A stretch of 64,000 nt of DNA, taken from contig NC_089453.1 of NCBI RefSeq assembly GCF_026210795.1, positions 808,501-872,500 of the forward strand, written 5' to 3'. Below are positions 22,336-33,212 of this stretch, one piece after another (position 1 is the stretch's first letter; each line of letters starts with the position of its first letter). Source of the DNA: Rhizophagus irregularis. Taxonomy: Eukaryota > Glomeromycota > Glomeromycetes > Glomerales > Glomeraceae. The notes below the pieces were generated by a model, which was given only the letters and a program-made list of their open reading frames with translations, searched no databases and was not told the DNA's origin. Made by a program: the position numbers and the translations under genes.

Positions 22336-24023
22336 GGTATAAGAATATAAACATATAATTATTTATTTCATAAAATTAACTTCAATTGGAAAAACATTCG
22401 AACAATATAAACGTTTCAGCATTAAGGGGGGAATAATAGTGTATCATGGTGATCAAAACGTGATATTCCTAATATTTTCTCACCCATGTTCCGGAAAATT
22501 TTCTGGTTATTCTCTGAAATATCCAGGCCTGTCCGGAAACGTACCGACATGTCGAATTATACGGATACCGCTAATTTACCTAAGAGGGGATTTCTTTTGT
22601 AACAGATAAGTCGAACAAATGGACCTCGATAATTTTTCTGTGAAACGTGACCGGAAGCAGGGGTGGTAGAAATTCGGCCTCAATGATTTCTTCCTTAGAT
22701 GGTTCTCTAATAAGTTTACTCTTTGTTGACGATTTTTTCTCGATACGATGCGCGCGCACATGTGCTGATGTGCGCATTCACACGAGAGAAAAAAATCGCG
22801 CCTTTTTCACTATATTTCTTGTTTACAAAATTTTGGAAATAACTATCCTAAAATAATATTAATTCAGCTATAAAAAACTTTTATCAGCAGTGACTTTAAC
22901 AGTTACAACAGTTACAGTTCGCTTGCTATAACTAAATTAATATAGATGTCCGATACTATTACATCAGAACTAAAGTTATAGCATAATTTTTGCCAAAATT
23001 TTATACAAGTATAGCAATAAGCAATAAATAAATAAATAAATGATTCAAGAGCCCATAAGTTAGTAGAGATTAGGGAAGGGTCATACGTGAAATACGTGAA
23101 AATAACCGGTTTATATAACGGGCTTAACATCATGTAGCAAATATCTAGCCACCGATAAAATAATCAATCTTTTTTTAACTAACAAATCCGTGAAAATATC
23201 GTCACGAACGACTAATATGAACTATAATTAAATAGAAGAAATCATTCAAGAAATTGGTGTTTATTTATTTATTTACTGAATCTAATACAATTTATGGATT
23301 ATTTGATTCTAATTTTAACAATTTTTTCAAAGAAAATAAAGAAATCTACTAACGAACATAAACTGTATCATTTTAGAATATTACAAAGCCTATTTTAAGA
23401 AGAAGAAGAAGAAAAAAAAGCAAGCCGAACCTCTTCCAGCTGGTAAGATGACAATCGTATCGAAATAAGCAAACCTTGAACGTCATAGTCATGTGAAATT
23501 ACAGAAATTATTTACCTTATTCACCGCAGGGAGGAATTTCCAATCTATTATAAATCATATAAATCATTGTGTCCATTGTACAACTCTTTATATTATTTGT
23601 TCGCGGGTCGATGTAAATTGTGCATATTGTATAAAAATTAATTTGGTAAGTATAACGGCGTGCATTAACTACAGACTTGTTAAAGTTAGAAACAAATATT
23701 TTTTTTGTACTCGTAATTAAAATTTATATTGAATAAACGAGAACAATATAAATACGCCCTCGATTTTTTTTTCCTAGATAATAAAAAAATTTTTTTTTTT
23801 TTTCCTTTTAAAATTTTGAAGGGAGAATACCGACGCCCTAATTTTTTTTTAGCAAATCACATTGTTTAAAAAAAACCTTGTTTATATATATTATTATAAA
23901 ATAGATTTTCAAAAAAAAAAAAAATTTAAAAAAAAAATAAAATAAAAAAAGTTTTTTTTTTTCTTTTTAAAATCATTATAAACATTTATTCGATTATCCA
24001 ATAAATAAAATATATACATAAAA
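22336..24023. other. Intergenic region between divergent kinase-like and MATH-BTB genes
   Basis: This 1.7-kb region contains the promoters of two divergently transcribed genes. Bases 22440-22790 are relatively GC-rich with CCGGAAA words; three overlapping short frames there have no recognisable domain. Long A and T runs fill 23760-23960, next to the BTB start. I see no supported extra gene. Confidence 0.5.
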
Positions 24024-25461
24024 ATGCATGAAACAACTGATTCTAGTAATGATAAAGTTTCATTCAAATTTAAAATTTCTGCGAAATTAGTACAAACTCA
24101 ACGATCGATATATACGCCTCCATTCGCTACGACACAAAATATGTTTTGGCAATTAAAATTTCATCCGGTATTTAATTTTTTTTTTATTATTTGAAAAAAT
24201 AAAATTCTTTTTTTTAATAATAATTAATATACTAAAAATTATTATCTTTTTTTTTTTTCAGGAAAGTAAAGATCATAATGAATTTTGCGCCCTTTGGTTA
24301 GTAGCTTTACCAAATCCGATAGAAAAATATTCACCAGAAAATTGGTCAGATAGATCAAAATATTCTGTTACATACTTTATGAAAAATCCCTGTGAAAAAT
24401 TAAATTTTGGTAAATTAGAAAATTATAATGCTAGATCCCCGGTATGGGGTTTTACAAAATTTTGTAAAAAAGATCGTTTACCAAAAGAAGGGGAAATAAC
24501 TATTGGAGTGAGATTTAATAAAGTTAAATATGAAACTGAAAAGATTGCTACACCTCTTCCTTCTCAACCATTTCCTCAAGATTTATTAAAAGCTTGGAAA
24601 TTAGAATTGGATCAACCCAATATTTCTGATGTGCAATTTCATTTTAATGATTTTAATGATAAAATCTTATATGCGAGAAGTTCTATATTAGTTGAACGTT
24701 CAGAATATTTTAGATGTATGTTTCAACAAGATAAATGGTCAGAATCAAAATTTACAACAAATTCTTCGACAACAAAAGCCTTAATAACTTCCCCAATTTC
24801 ATCAAAATCTTGCTCATCAACGATTTCAACGAAAAGATCTTGGAATAATCTCTTTGATTTATATTCAACAATGTATCGTAGAATAAAAACAATTAAATCA
24901 CCAACATCAACATCAGCGAGGACATCAACGACGACATTGGTAACATCATCCTTTGGAACCACTTGTACAATAATATATGGAGGTGAAAATATTTCCACAA
25001 AGGTTCCAAAGAAGTATATAGTAAATGTAAGTGATTTTCATCATGATACATTCAAAACAATGTTAAAATTTCTTTACACGAATCAAGTGGAATTTTATCC
25101 GAATTCATTATACAAACGACCTATAGACCTATTCATAATAGCAGATAAATATTTAATAACAGAGTTAAGGGATCGTTCTAAATCAAAAATTCTTAAAGAT
25201 TTAAAACCTGATGGTGCAGTAGAAATGTTATTTAATACAGAATGGTTCTGGCCTGATTTAAAAGAAATGATTATGAAATATGTTGTAAAAAAATGGGAGA
25301 TAGTTAGAGAAACTGATAAATATAAAGAAATATTAGAAAAGCCTCAAGATTATCCTAATTCTAAAGAACTTGTAGAAGAAATTATGGAGAGAGTTAGAGA
25401 AGATGATGAAAGAAAAAAAATCTCTCAAGAAACCACTTCTGTTAGCGTTAGCGCTAATTAA
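24024..25461 (+). CDS. MATH-BTB domain protein (two exons)
   Basis: Exons are 24024-24167 and 24262-25461 with a 94-bp intron (CCG|GTATTT...TTTTCAG|GAA), giving 447 residues. A MATH domain covers about residues 13-140 (FKFKISAKLV, FWQLKFHPES, CALWLVALPN, WGFTKFCKK). A BTB/POZ domain begins near 169 (ISDVQFHF, ARSSILVERSEYFRCMF). It is interrupted by a 70-90-residue Ser/Thr-rich insert and resumes at about 309 (FHHDTFKTMLKFLYTN). A BACK-like helical segment follows. Proteins of this order (SPOP-like) are substrate adaptors of Cullin3 ubiquitin ligases: MATH binds the target and BTB binds Cul3. The Ser/Thr insert within the BTB core is unusual and would loop out between the strands and helices. 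Confidence 0.85.
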
Positions 25462-26038
25462 TAATATTTTGGTATGTTTGACAAAAAAATAATAATTATT
25501 CATTGGACAGTTTTTTTTTTATTTTTTTTATCTTTTTTTATAAGACTTAATTTGTAATAATTTATTTGTATAAAAAAAATTTATTAGATGGGAAAAAAAA
25601 GTAATAATTAGATGAATAAATAAATAATAATGTACTGTATATACTATATAGAGGATATATTTTCATATTAAAAATATTAAAAAGAAACTTATGTAATCGT
25701 TTTTTCTTGTTTATTTCTGGAATCCCGCCCACAAAATGCGAAGCATTTATCGGATAACTTCGTGATAAGATTACGATAATACGGATATTACGATATTACG
25801 TATCTTTTAGATAAACCATTGGTTTCCCATAAAGTTTGATGACAATTTCAACGCCAACTGTAATTAATATATTTTTAAAAATAATTCTTGATTTTATTTA
25901 CAAAATTTAAAATATTTATAATATTTAAAAAAAATATTTGGAAGTATTCTAAAAAAAAAATACATTAAAAGAAATATAATTATTTAAAAGAAAAAGAAAC
26001 AAAAAAAAAGAATATCTGTAATTATTTAAGAAATAAAT
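25462..26038. other. Intergenic, convergent 3' ends
   Basis: The MATH-BTB and Stf2-like genes converge here. There is a short palindrome AAATGCGAAGCATTT at about 25735 and repeated ATTACGATA words to 25800. No gene. Confidence 0.55.
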
Positions 26039-26475
26039 TTAATATGATGATTCAATAATTGGTTTTGGTTGTGCGCTAAAAGAGTTCCTCATTTTCAGGA
26101 ATTCCTCAGGTGTAATAACCTTGATGTGAGAAGATTGTACATTTTTTGTACCTGTTATCATATAATTATATTCCCTAATAGATAATAATAATTCAGAATA
26201 TTAGAAATAGACGTCACCAAATAATAAAACAGAATCAAAATATTGTTGAAAATGCTCACATAGTATTAATTTCATCTCCTACAACACCCCAATTACCATT
26301 ACCAGCTCCAGATTTCTTTAGAGGACCGCGAATATCAATTAATGTTCCGCTATTTAAAAAAAATATAAAATTATTTAATATTTAAACATCAATAAATAAT
26401 AAATAATATTACATACCGTTGATGATGTTTCTTATAGACAGAAGTACCATTTTGTTTCTTACTATCAGCAATCAT
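26039..26475 (-). CDS. Stf2-like small hydrophilin (ATPase-stabilising factor family), three exons
   Basis: Exons are 26417-26475, 26260-26349 and 26039-26174, all joined at GT-AG introns in one frame, giving 94 residues. Residues about 28-46 read GPLKKSGAGNGNWGVVGDE, which matches the conserved core of yeast Stf2/Tfs-type proteins (KKQGSGKGNWGKPGDE). These are small, highly charged proteins, first described as helpers of the F1F0-ATPase inhibitor and later as desiccation-protective hydrophilins. The N-terminus is short and basic. The tail is unrelated to yeast. The gene converges with MATH-BTB. The assignment rests on the one motif. Confidence 0.7.
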
Positions 26476-28842
26476 TATTTTAATGTTCTTTTGAAAAAAT
26501 GAATAATATAAAAAATAATTTACTGCTTGATCGAAATCAAAGTTAATTTATAGTATTTCCGTAGAGGAAAGTCAAGTGCTTTTGTTTAATCACGCAATCT
26601 TTTACGTTGTGTATGGGAATATGCTAAGCATTAGAATGTAAACAAATGAGACGATCAGTTGTGGCCAACTTTCTAAAATAAACCCGATTTAGGCCAAATT
26701 TGAATCATCAACCGAGTTCATATGATCTACACAGCATTGATCACGCGCTCTTGAGAGAATAATAAAGATCGCATGATTGCTTTTGTGTAAAATAGAGCTT
26801 CTCGAAATTGTTTTAAATTTTGCCTAAAAGAGAAAAAATTATTTCATTTGTCAAATCATACGTAATTCAACACTGCCTACTTAACAATAAATAGAATGAA
26901 TCGAAAATAATCGAAAATATCATTTCTCCCCAACATCTGTTTTAAAATGAATGACTCATTTTTTATCAATAATAATTTTTTTGACAACAATAGCACTATT
27001 TAGTTTATATTTAACTTTATTGGTAAAGTAATTGTTTCTTTCATTTAATAAGTTTGGTAAAAAATAACCTGAATTTGAATTTCATATTACTTTTATGTCT
27101 TTGATAAGGTCATGGATTTCCATAAAAGAAAAAATATATTTATAGTGCCAAGTACTGTAATGATGGTTACACAAGTATAATCCTGAAAATCTATTGTCTA
27201 AGCATATATATATAATTTTTGTGTTTCAAATCAAGAAAATACTTTTAATAAAAAAAAGAAGATCGAAATATTTAATTAAAAATATTGTTGTAAATTGCTA
27301 CCTCTAAATTTTAATAAATATTAAATGTAATTAATAAACAAAATTTCCAAATAATATTTAATTAATTTTATCTGTTCGGTTGCATTTGTATATTCATTTA
27401 TATTATTATTTTATAGTATGTCCGACAGTCCGACTACAGAAGGGATTCACCTTATTAAGTTATTCTTTCTATCTTTCCTTTTTTATTTAAAAAATTATTA
27501 TTTTTTTTTTTACATTTTTATTTGCGATTTATGTTAATTACAAACATGTCTGGTCTAATAATATTAAAAATCAAAACCAAAAATTTTTAATACTCAATTA
27601 AAAATAAATAAAAGAAAAACAATTACAATTTTTTATTAAATGAAAGTTGAGTGGTTTGATTAAATAGTTATTCTTACATGTCGATGTTTATGTTTTCCGG
27701 ATTAACATTCCTCCAAAAGATTTCGGAGAATTTTGATTGGTTATATTTCAGTATGACATAGTCGTTTGTGATCTACAAATACCGGGATCTCCGGGCCTCC
27801 TGTTGAAAAAAATGGGACGCGAACGTTCTATTCTTTTTTTTTTCCAGATATGTTAAAAAAAAAAGAAAAAAGAAAGAAAGAAAGAAAACCTGAATAATAA
27901 TTATAATTTTCTATAAATAAAATTTCAAATTTGTAATTAAATCCCTTATATTTCTAAGTATTCACAATGAATTAAGCCAACTAGTACAAATTTTATTATA
28001 AAATCTAAAAAAGTATTAAAATTTCCATCAAATCAAAGTAATAATTTCCTTTTAACCAATCCTTATAATGATAAACCAAAAAGACCCATGTAATTTATAA
28101 CCATTTAATAACCAAATTTAGTAATTTAGAATCGGAGAAAGGATTATATACCAAATATAATCTTATTGATTTTTTTTGAATGCGTGGCACGATTTTGTAT
28201 TTTTCAATAAGGTTTTTTCACTAACTATTAGAAGAAAAGTAGTAAAGTGTCATGTGCTTGTCGTAATCCTTTTTTTTATATCTCAATTTGTGGACTATAA
28301 TAAAGTTTTTTTAAAGGTGTTGATCCACACATCCACAAAAAAAAAAAATGAAAACCGCAACACAAAAATTAAAGCACGAAGAATCTTTTATCCAATCAAA
28401 ATATATATAGAATATTAAATAATTTAATTATAAAGGTTTCGCGAAATATTAAAACTACGTATTTTAATTTTTCCGTAATAATAGATAAAATTTTTCCAGC
28501 ATAACTGAATTTGGGAAATTGTATGTCGGAGTACCATTTATTAAGGATGACATTACGCACCGGTATAAAAATATAAAGGCCTTCAAAAATTTTCCTGTTT
28601 TTTCTTGTTTATTTTTTATCAAGTATTACAAATAAATGCTAGAAATATAAATATAATAAAATAAAAAAAAACAGTTTTTTTTTAACGGAGCCTCTTTATA
28701 CAAAACGTTCGCAATAATTTTTTAATACATTCTTTAAATTTTATCCTTTCACTCTTAAAAAATAAAGCCATTTTTTTGGCGATAAATCCGTCAACCATTA
28801 TACATAACGAAATATATCAAAACGCAACGAATAAAATTCATA
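26476..28842. other. Intergenic region between Stf2-like and 7TM genes
   Basis: This 2.4-kb A+T-rich region contains poly-T/poly-A runs, a GAAAGAAAGAAAG tract at about 27865 and TATAAAAATATAAA at about 28564-28577, a possible TATA element for the 7TM gene. I see no supported gene; the 28176-28418 and 28776-28994 frames have poor composition or shadow the real one. Confidence 0.55.
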
Positions 28843-29915
28843 ATGTCATATTCATTAGAAGCAATTTTTTACATTACATTACAGAGCATAAGCATTTTGT
28901 TATTATTGTATCTTGTTTTCAATATTTTAAAATCAAAATCATCCTTTACAAAATGGACATTATTTCAATTATGTATCTCTGCATTGGGAGATGAATTAAC
29001 TAATCTTCCACCAATAATAATTTACGGAGATAATTTATTAGAACGAGCAAATGAAACCCCCCTATGTATAATCTTACAAAAGATTTCATCATATTTCTTA
29101 TATCCTTTAGAGTTTTTCTCTTTAACATTAACTTTCTATCTATGGCATGCATTAATTACGCAAAAGCTTGATATTGAAAAGAAATGTTTTGTATACATTT
29201 CTGGAATGATTTGGGGTTATACAACTATTTATAATGGAATTTTATTAAGAAATATTGGTAAAGATGATATTTTAGTAAGTAAGTTAAGTTGTAATAAGAT
29301 CAGTAATAGTAATCTGGTTTACTATGGATACATCATACCTACAACTATCCTAGTTTTTTGCGCAATTTTAATATCATGTGAGTTCGTGAGCTCGATACTT
29401 TAATATATATGCTGTTCATTGCTTTTTAATGCTTATTTTTTACTTGAAATATTAGGTCACTCAACATTGATGTTATGGAGATATTGGATAAATTTTTCCA
29501 ATTATTCGAACAGAAGAAATGCAATTAAATTAGGAGAAGCTGCGCGTTTATGCGTTTGGTGTTATATATCTGTAATTTTGTTGCTCTTATTATTAATTCC
29601 TCGAGCAATATATCATGATCCAACGAATGTATTGATTGTTGAAATTTGTAATTTTGGTTCAGCTTTAGTGTAAGTTTAAAAATTTTTTTTTTTGCTTAAT
29701 TATTCGATATATTAAATTTTAATCTTAATATTTTTAGCGGAACACTTTTATTTCTGGTATTCGGGACCCAAAAAAAGGCGGCAGTCTTTCTTCCATGTTG
29801 TTATTATGTTCCACCAGGAACTCCCCAATTTCTTCCTGATGAAACAACGGACGGAAATAATAATAATTCAAATGAATTAACTCAAATGCCTATTGCGCAT
29901 ATAAGACAAAAATAA
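28843..29915 (+). CDS. Seven-transmembrane GPCR-like protein (three exons)
   Basis: Exons are 28843-29377, 29456-29669 and 29738-29915, all frames joining correctly, for 308 residues. Seven hydrophobic segments are visible: about residues 7-28, 39-60, 73-105, 113-134, 157-179, 206-230 and 238-265. A short extracellular N-terminus and a 40-residue C-terminal tail (rich in Asn/Pro, after FGTQKKAAVFLPCC) give the topology of a G-protein-coupled receptor. The adjacent Cys pair after TM7 could be palmitoylated. It resembles fungal and amoebal cAMP-receptor-like proteins in layout only; I saw no diagnostic motif, so ligand and class are unknown. Introns are 78 and 68 bp. Confidence 0.75.
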
Positions 29916-30705
29916 CAAAATTTTACCAAGTTAATATATGTTTATTTGTAATATAAAAAAACCCCCTTCCTTCTTTGTATACATGTGATCGCTGAATTTT
30001 CATTAGTAACCTTGTATTATATGAAGTATTTATATAGTGAATTTTTCAAGAAAAAAAAAAAAAATTTTTCTTGTTTCCCCGATTTAAAAGATTGTTATGT
30101 ATAGTAAATGCATCATAAACGTCTGAAAATGCATTATTACATCTTATATTTCCAATTTTATTACATTATAAGACAAAATTAGTGTAAAAAAAAAATGTAA
30201 AAATACATCATTAAAATCATCAATTAAAGAATTTCTCGGATGTCATCAATATCTAACTCTTATTTGATCGACAAATTTGATTTTCTATGTGGGCTTAATA
30301 AGTTGTTCCTATTACATAATAAGATTACGTAATCAAAAGTTGGTGAACGTTCACAAATTTTGAATTCGGCTGTTTGTTTTGTTCATTTTGTCACCTCACA
30401 TCAAAAAAAAAAAAAAATTTTGAAAAAAAAAAGATAACACCAATTATTTGTTTTATTGTAAATTTGAAATTGATTTTCGTTTAAATTATTACAACATTAT
30501 TTGTTAACCAATAATAATTTAGGAAATATATTATTTATATTTTAAAAAAATAAAAAAACTCCCATATATATAAATACTGTTTGGCTTTTTTTAGCTTTTT
30601 TGGTACATGTTAGTTATGAAAAGATTTTAAATTGTGGAATTTAATATTTGTTTAAAAAAAATCTGTTATAAATAAAGTTATATATTTAGTACTTGAACCA
30701 TTCAA
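29916..30705. other. Intergenic stretch
   Basis: A+T-rich DNA with A13/T runs near 30045-30070 and 30400-30435. I see no gene. Confidence 0.6.
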
Positions 30706-30977
30706 AATCCCGACGATCAGAATCCGTTACAATACTGACAAATCATAATCATCACGAAAGGTTCAATCCTGACACTTATTTATCCTGAAACTTAATATTA
30801 TCAATATTATCTTTTTTTTAATTTTTTTTTAGGTGTAAATGATTTTAATAATTTTGTAATACTTTGTAATAATTAATATTTTTATAATAATTTAAAATAA
30901 TTTTTATTTTGATTATAATATTAAGTTTCAGGATAATGAGTGTCAACTGTCGAGATTTTTGTTAGGATTGTGAACGT
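30706..30977. mobile_element. Short foldback element with phrase-like arms
   Basis: The left arm carries repeated words ATCCCGAC, ATACTGAC, ATCCTGACAC and ATCCTGAAAC. The inner part (ATCCTGAAACTTAATATTA) recurs inverted at about 30910-30935, followed by TGTCGAGAT and TAGGATTGTG words. The whole is about 270 bp with no coding capacity. The arm design is the same as in the larger elements at 50.3, 59.4 and 63.4 kb. Confidence 0.5.
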
Positions 30978-31127
30978 AAGTATTGTAGTAATACTGTTTC
31001 ATACGCAGTTATGATGTCATACGGCTTTCAAATAACGTGATCAAAATAGTAACGTGATCATTAACTTGATGACGTGATCAATAATTAGTCATAGTTGTAA
31101 AGAGAAATTTGGCCATAAAAAAATTCT

Positions 31128-31246
31128 ATATGCATTTAGATGGATCCTGCATTTAGATGAATCTTGCATTTAGATGGATCTTGCATTTAGATGGATCCTG
31201 CCTTTAGATGGATCTGCCTTTAGATGGATCTTGCCTTTAGATGGAT
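31128..31246 (+). repeat. Minisatellite, ~17-18 bp unit, about seven copies
   Basis: Seven tandem copies of TGCATTTAGATGGATCT-like units run from 31128 to 31246. The first four have GCATTTAG and the last three GCCTTTAG, which shows two rounds of expansion. Just upstream, ACGTGATCA occurs three times between 31030 and 31085. It is non-coding. Confidence 0.85.
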
Positions 31247-31791
31247 CTTTAAGTATTTCAAACAAAAAAAAATTAGTTATTCCATCACTTATCGTTATAT
31301 TAATGGTTTAAAAAAGTACTATTGCCCTACTACACAACCAAACCGTTCTTATCATAGATTGGGTCAATTTTTTCGCTAATGAATTATAATAAACAGAATT
31401 GGTCGTAGTAGTTTAACCCAGATTCATTGAATTACCTAATAATTATGTAAATAAAGCAAGCACGAGAAAAACTATTAAATCAAAATATTCATAACAATTT
31501 ATTTCAAATAGTTTATATATTAAAATTTATTACATCAAATGTAATAGTGATAAAATTTATTAGATAATACTATTTAATGATATAGATATAAAATTAGATA
31601 AGAGATTCAATTTAATTGAAAAAAATATATAAATTTAAAATTATAAAAATTTGTTAAATTATAAGATTGAAAATTATTATATTCGAAATTCCAAATCCAG
31701 ATGTTTCCGCATAAACAAAAAAGAACGGAAATATGGTTTCAAAGATAATTATGTGTGAAAAGAATGGTATATTCCACATATAATTTAATTA
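31247..31791. other. Intergenic stretch
   Basis: No supported feature; A+T-rich. Confidence 0.6.
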
Positions 31792-32042
31792 TTAACAATT
31801 TGGAGAACAAGAGTTTTTACAATGTGGATTTGCTACGACAGTATTTAATACAGAAGTGCATTCATTCTTAATGCTCTGACTGCAATCATTATTTCTCTCC
31901 AAGCTGACCAAGTACAGCAATTACATCTACTACAAGAACTTAAATTTTGACAATTCTGAATACGTTTAATAAGGCTTAAACGATTGCATACAGCCTCAGT
32001 TTGATATAATACCAAACTGAAGATTAAGAAACACCAGATTAA
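31792..32042 (-). pseudogene. Decayed small secreted cysteine-rich protein gene
   Basis: On the minus strand an open frame starts with a signal-peptide-like stretch (LIWCFLIFSLVLYQTEA), then a Cys-rich part (NCQNLSSCSRCNCCTW). A second frame carries on with another Cys-rich segment (NDCSQSIKNEC, then HCKNSCSPNC) to a stop at 31792. There is no in-frame ATG before the hydrophobic stretch and the two halves are not in the same frame, so this copy is not a working gene unless I have missed introns. The overall design is that of a small secreted protein, a class used by mycorrhizal fungi at the host interface. I do not recognise the family. Confidence 0.45.
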
Positions 32043-33146
32043 TTTTATAATTTAGTGATTTTTTTTTTAGCAGAAGGGTAGTTCGAACCAATATAATATT
32101 TATATTAATTAGACAAGATTACGTTTTTTAATACATTGCTATTGAAGGACAAAGCTTAGTCAACATTCTTGTAATAATCCGGTTAGTAGATGACAATATC
32201 TGGCATGCATGAATTAATTTGTGATGTCTATCATTATTATATGGTTTGGTTTTCTATTTTTAGCTTATAGTATTGGGAAGAAATGATCTTTTATTATTTT
32301 TTTTAACTTACCAAAGGAAAATTAGAGGTTATGAAGTATGATTATCTTTTTATCCCTCTTTGGGACAATATTAAAATTGAAATTTAATTCTTGATGACAA
32401 AATTCTGATTACAAATTTATAATATAATTTTAAAAGGAAAAAGGAAAATTGCCTATTTATCCTTCTTTGGGATAACAAATTTAAATATGATTTTATACTT
32501 ATATAATGTTTCTTCGATTTATTAATTAATTTATTTCTTTTTTAGCAATATTCACGGAATTTATAATATTCCGAAGCGAAGCGCGGGATAATACTTTTAT
32601 TATCACGTGAAATTTCGTAATAATCGTCCGTTTCACAAAGTTTCAATTGCTAACTTTAAAAAACCTGATTGTGACACAATGAACATTTTTCTCATTCAGA
32701 ATGGATGCTAGCTCCACACTTTTACTTTCACCGCAAAAAAAAAAAGCTTTTTTTCATACAAAATAAGCGCATTTTCTTATTTGTAATGTAAAATGTTGTT
32801 ACATCACACATTAACTAATTTTAGAATACAGTATATCAAATACATTATTACTTGTGAAGAATTCTTCCTTCTTATCTGATAAAGATTTTTTGCAAGAAAT
32901 CGAATTTATATTAGTATAATAGTAATAAATATCATATATCGTTTAACAGGTATTCATGAAGAAAAGAATTCTATTTAATAGATTCCTTTTATTCCAATAT
33001 GATTATGAGTTTTTGTTTTTTTTTTCCTATCCGCAGAATATATTAAAAAAGATTTTCAAATTTTTTAAATTTTTAAATTTTTTAAGGTTAATCAAAGTTC
33101 GATTAGTCATTCATGAGATAATTCGATAAGCAAGTCGATCATGGGG
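32043..33146. other. Intergenic region upstream of the oxygenase
   Basis: It contains CCGAAGCGAAGCGCGGGA near 32572, a word shared with the MITE end at 4331, and poly-T runs. No gene seen. Confidence 0.55.
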
Positions 33147-33154
33147 TATAAATA
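33147..33154 (+). promoter_or_regulatory. TATA box of the oxygenase gene
   Basis: TATAAATA lies 66 bp upstream of the ATG at 33213 in a locally GC-richer context (ATGGGG just before it). Confidence 0.5.
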
Positions 33155-33212
33155 TGTCAAAAAAATGAGTGAACCTGAAATGAAATTTTGAATCCTCATC
33201 ATTCTCCTAAAA

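Noticed and set aside
22576-22856. Three overlapping 61-69-codon frames on both strands
   Set aside because: No preferred frame, no domain, and mutual overlap; left as intergenic.
24723-24998. 91-codon minus-strand frame inside the MATH-BTB gene
   Set aside because: Antisense of the Ser/Thr insert; the composition follows the sense codons.
28776-28994. 72-codon frame at the start of the 7TM gene
   Set aside because: Shadow frame of the 7TM first exon, which has clear membrane helices and joins two further exons.
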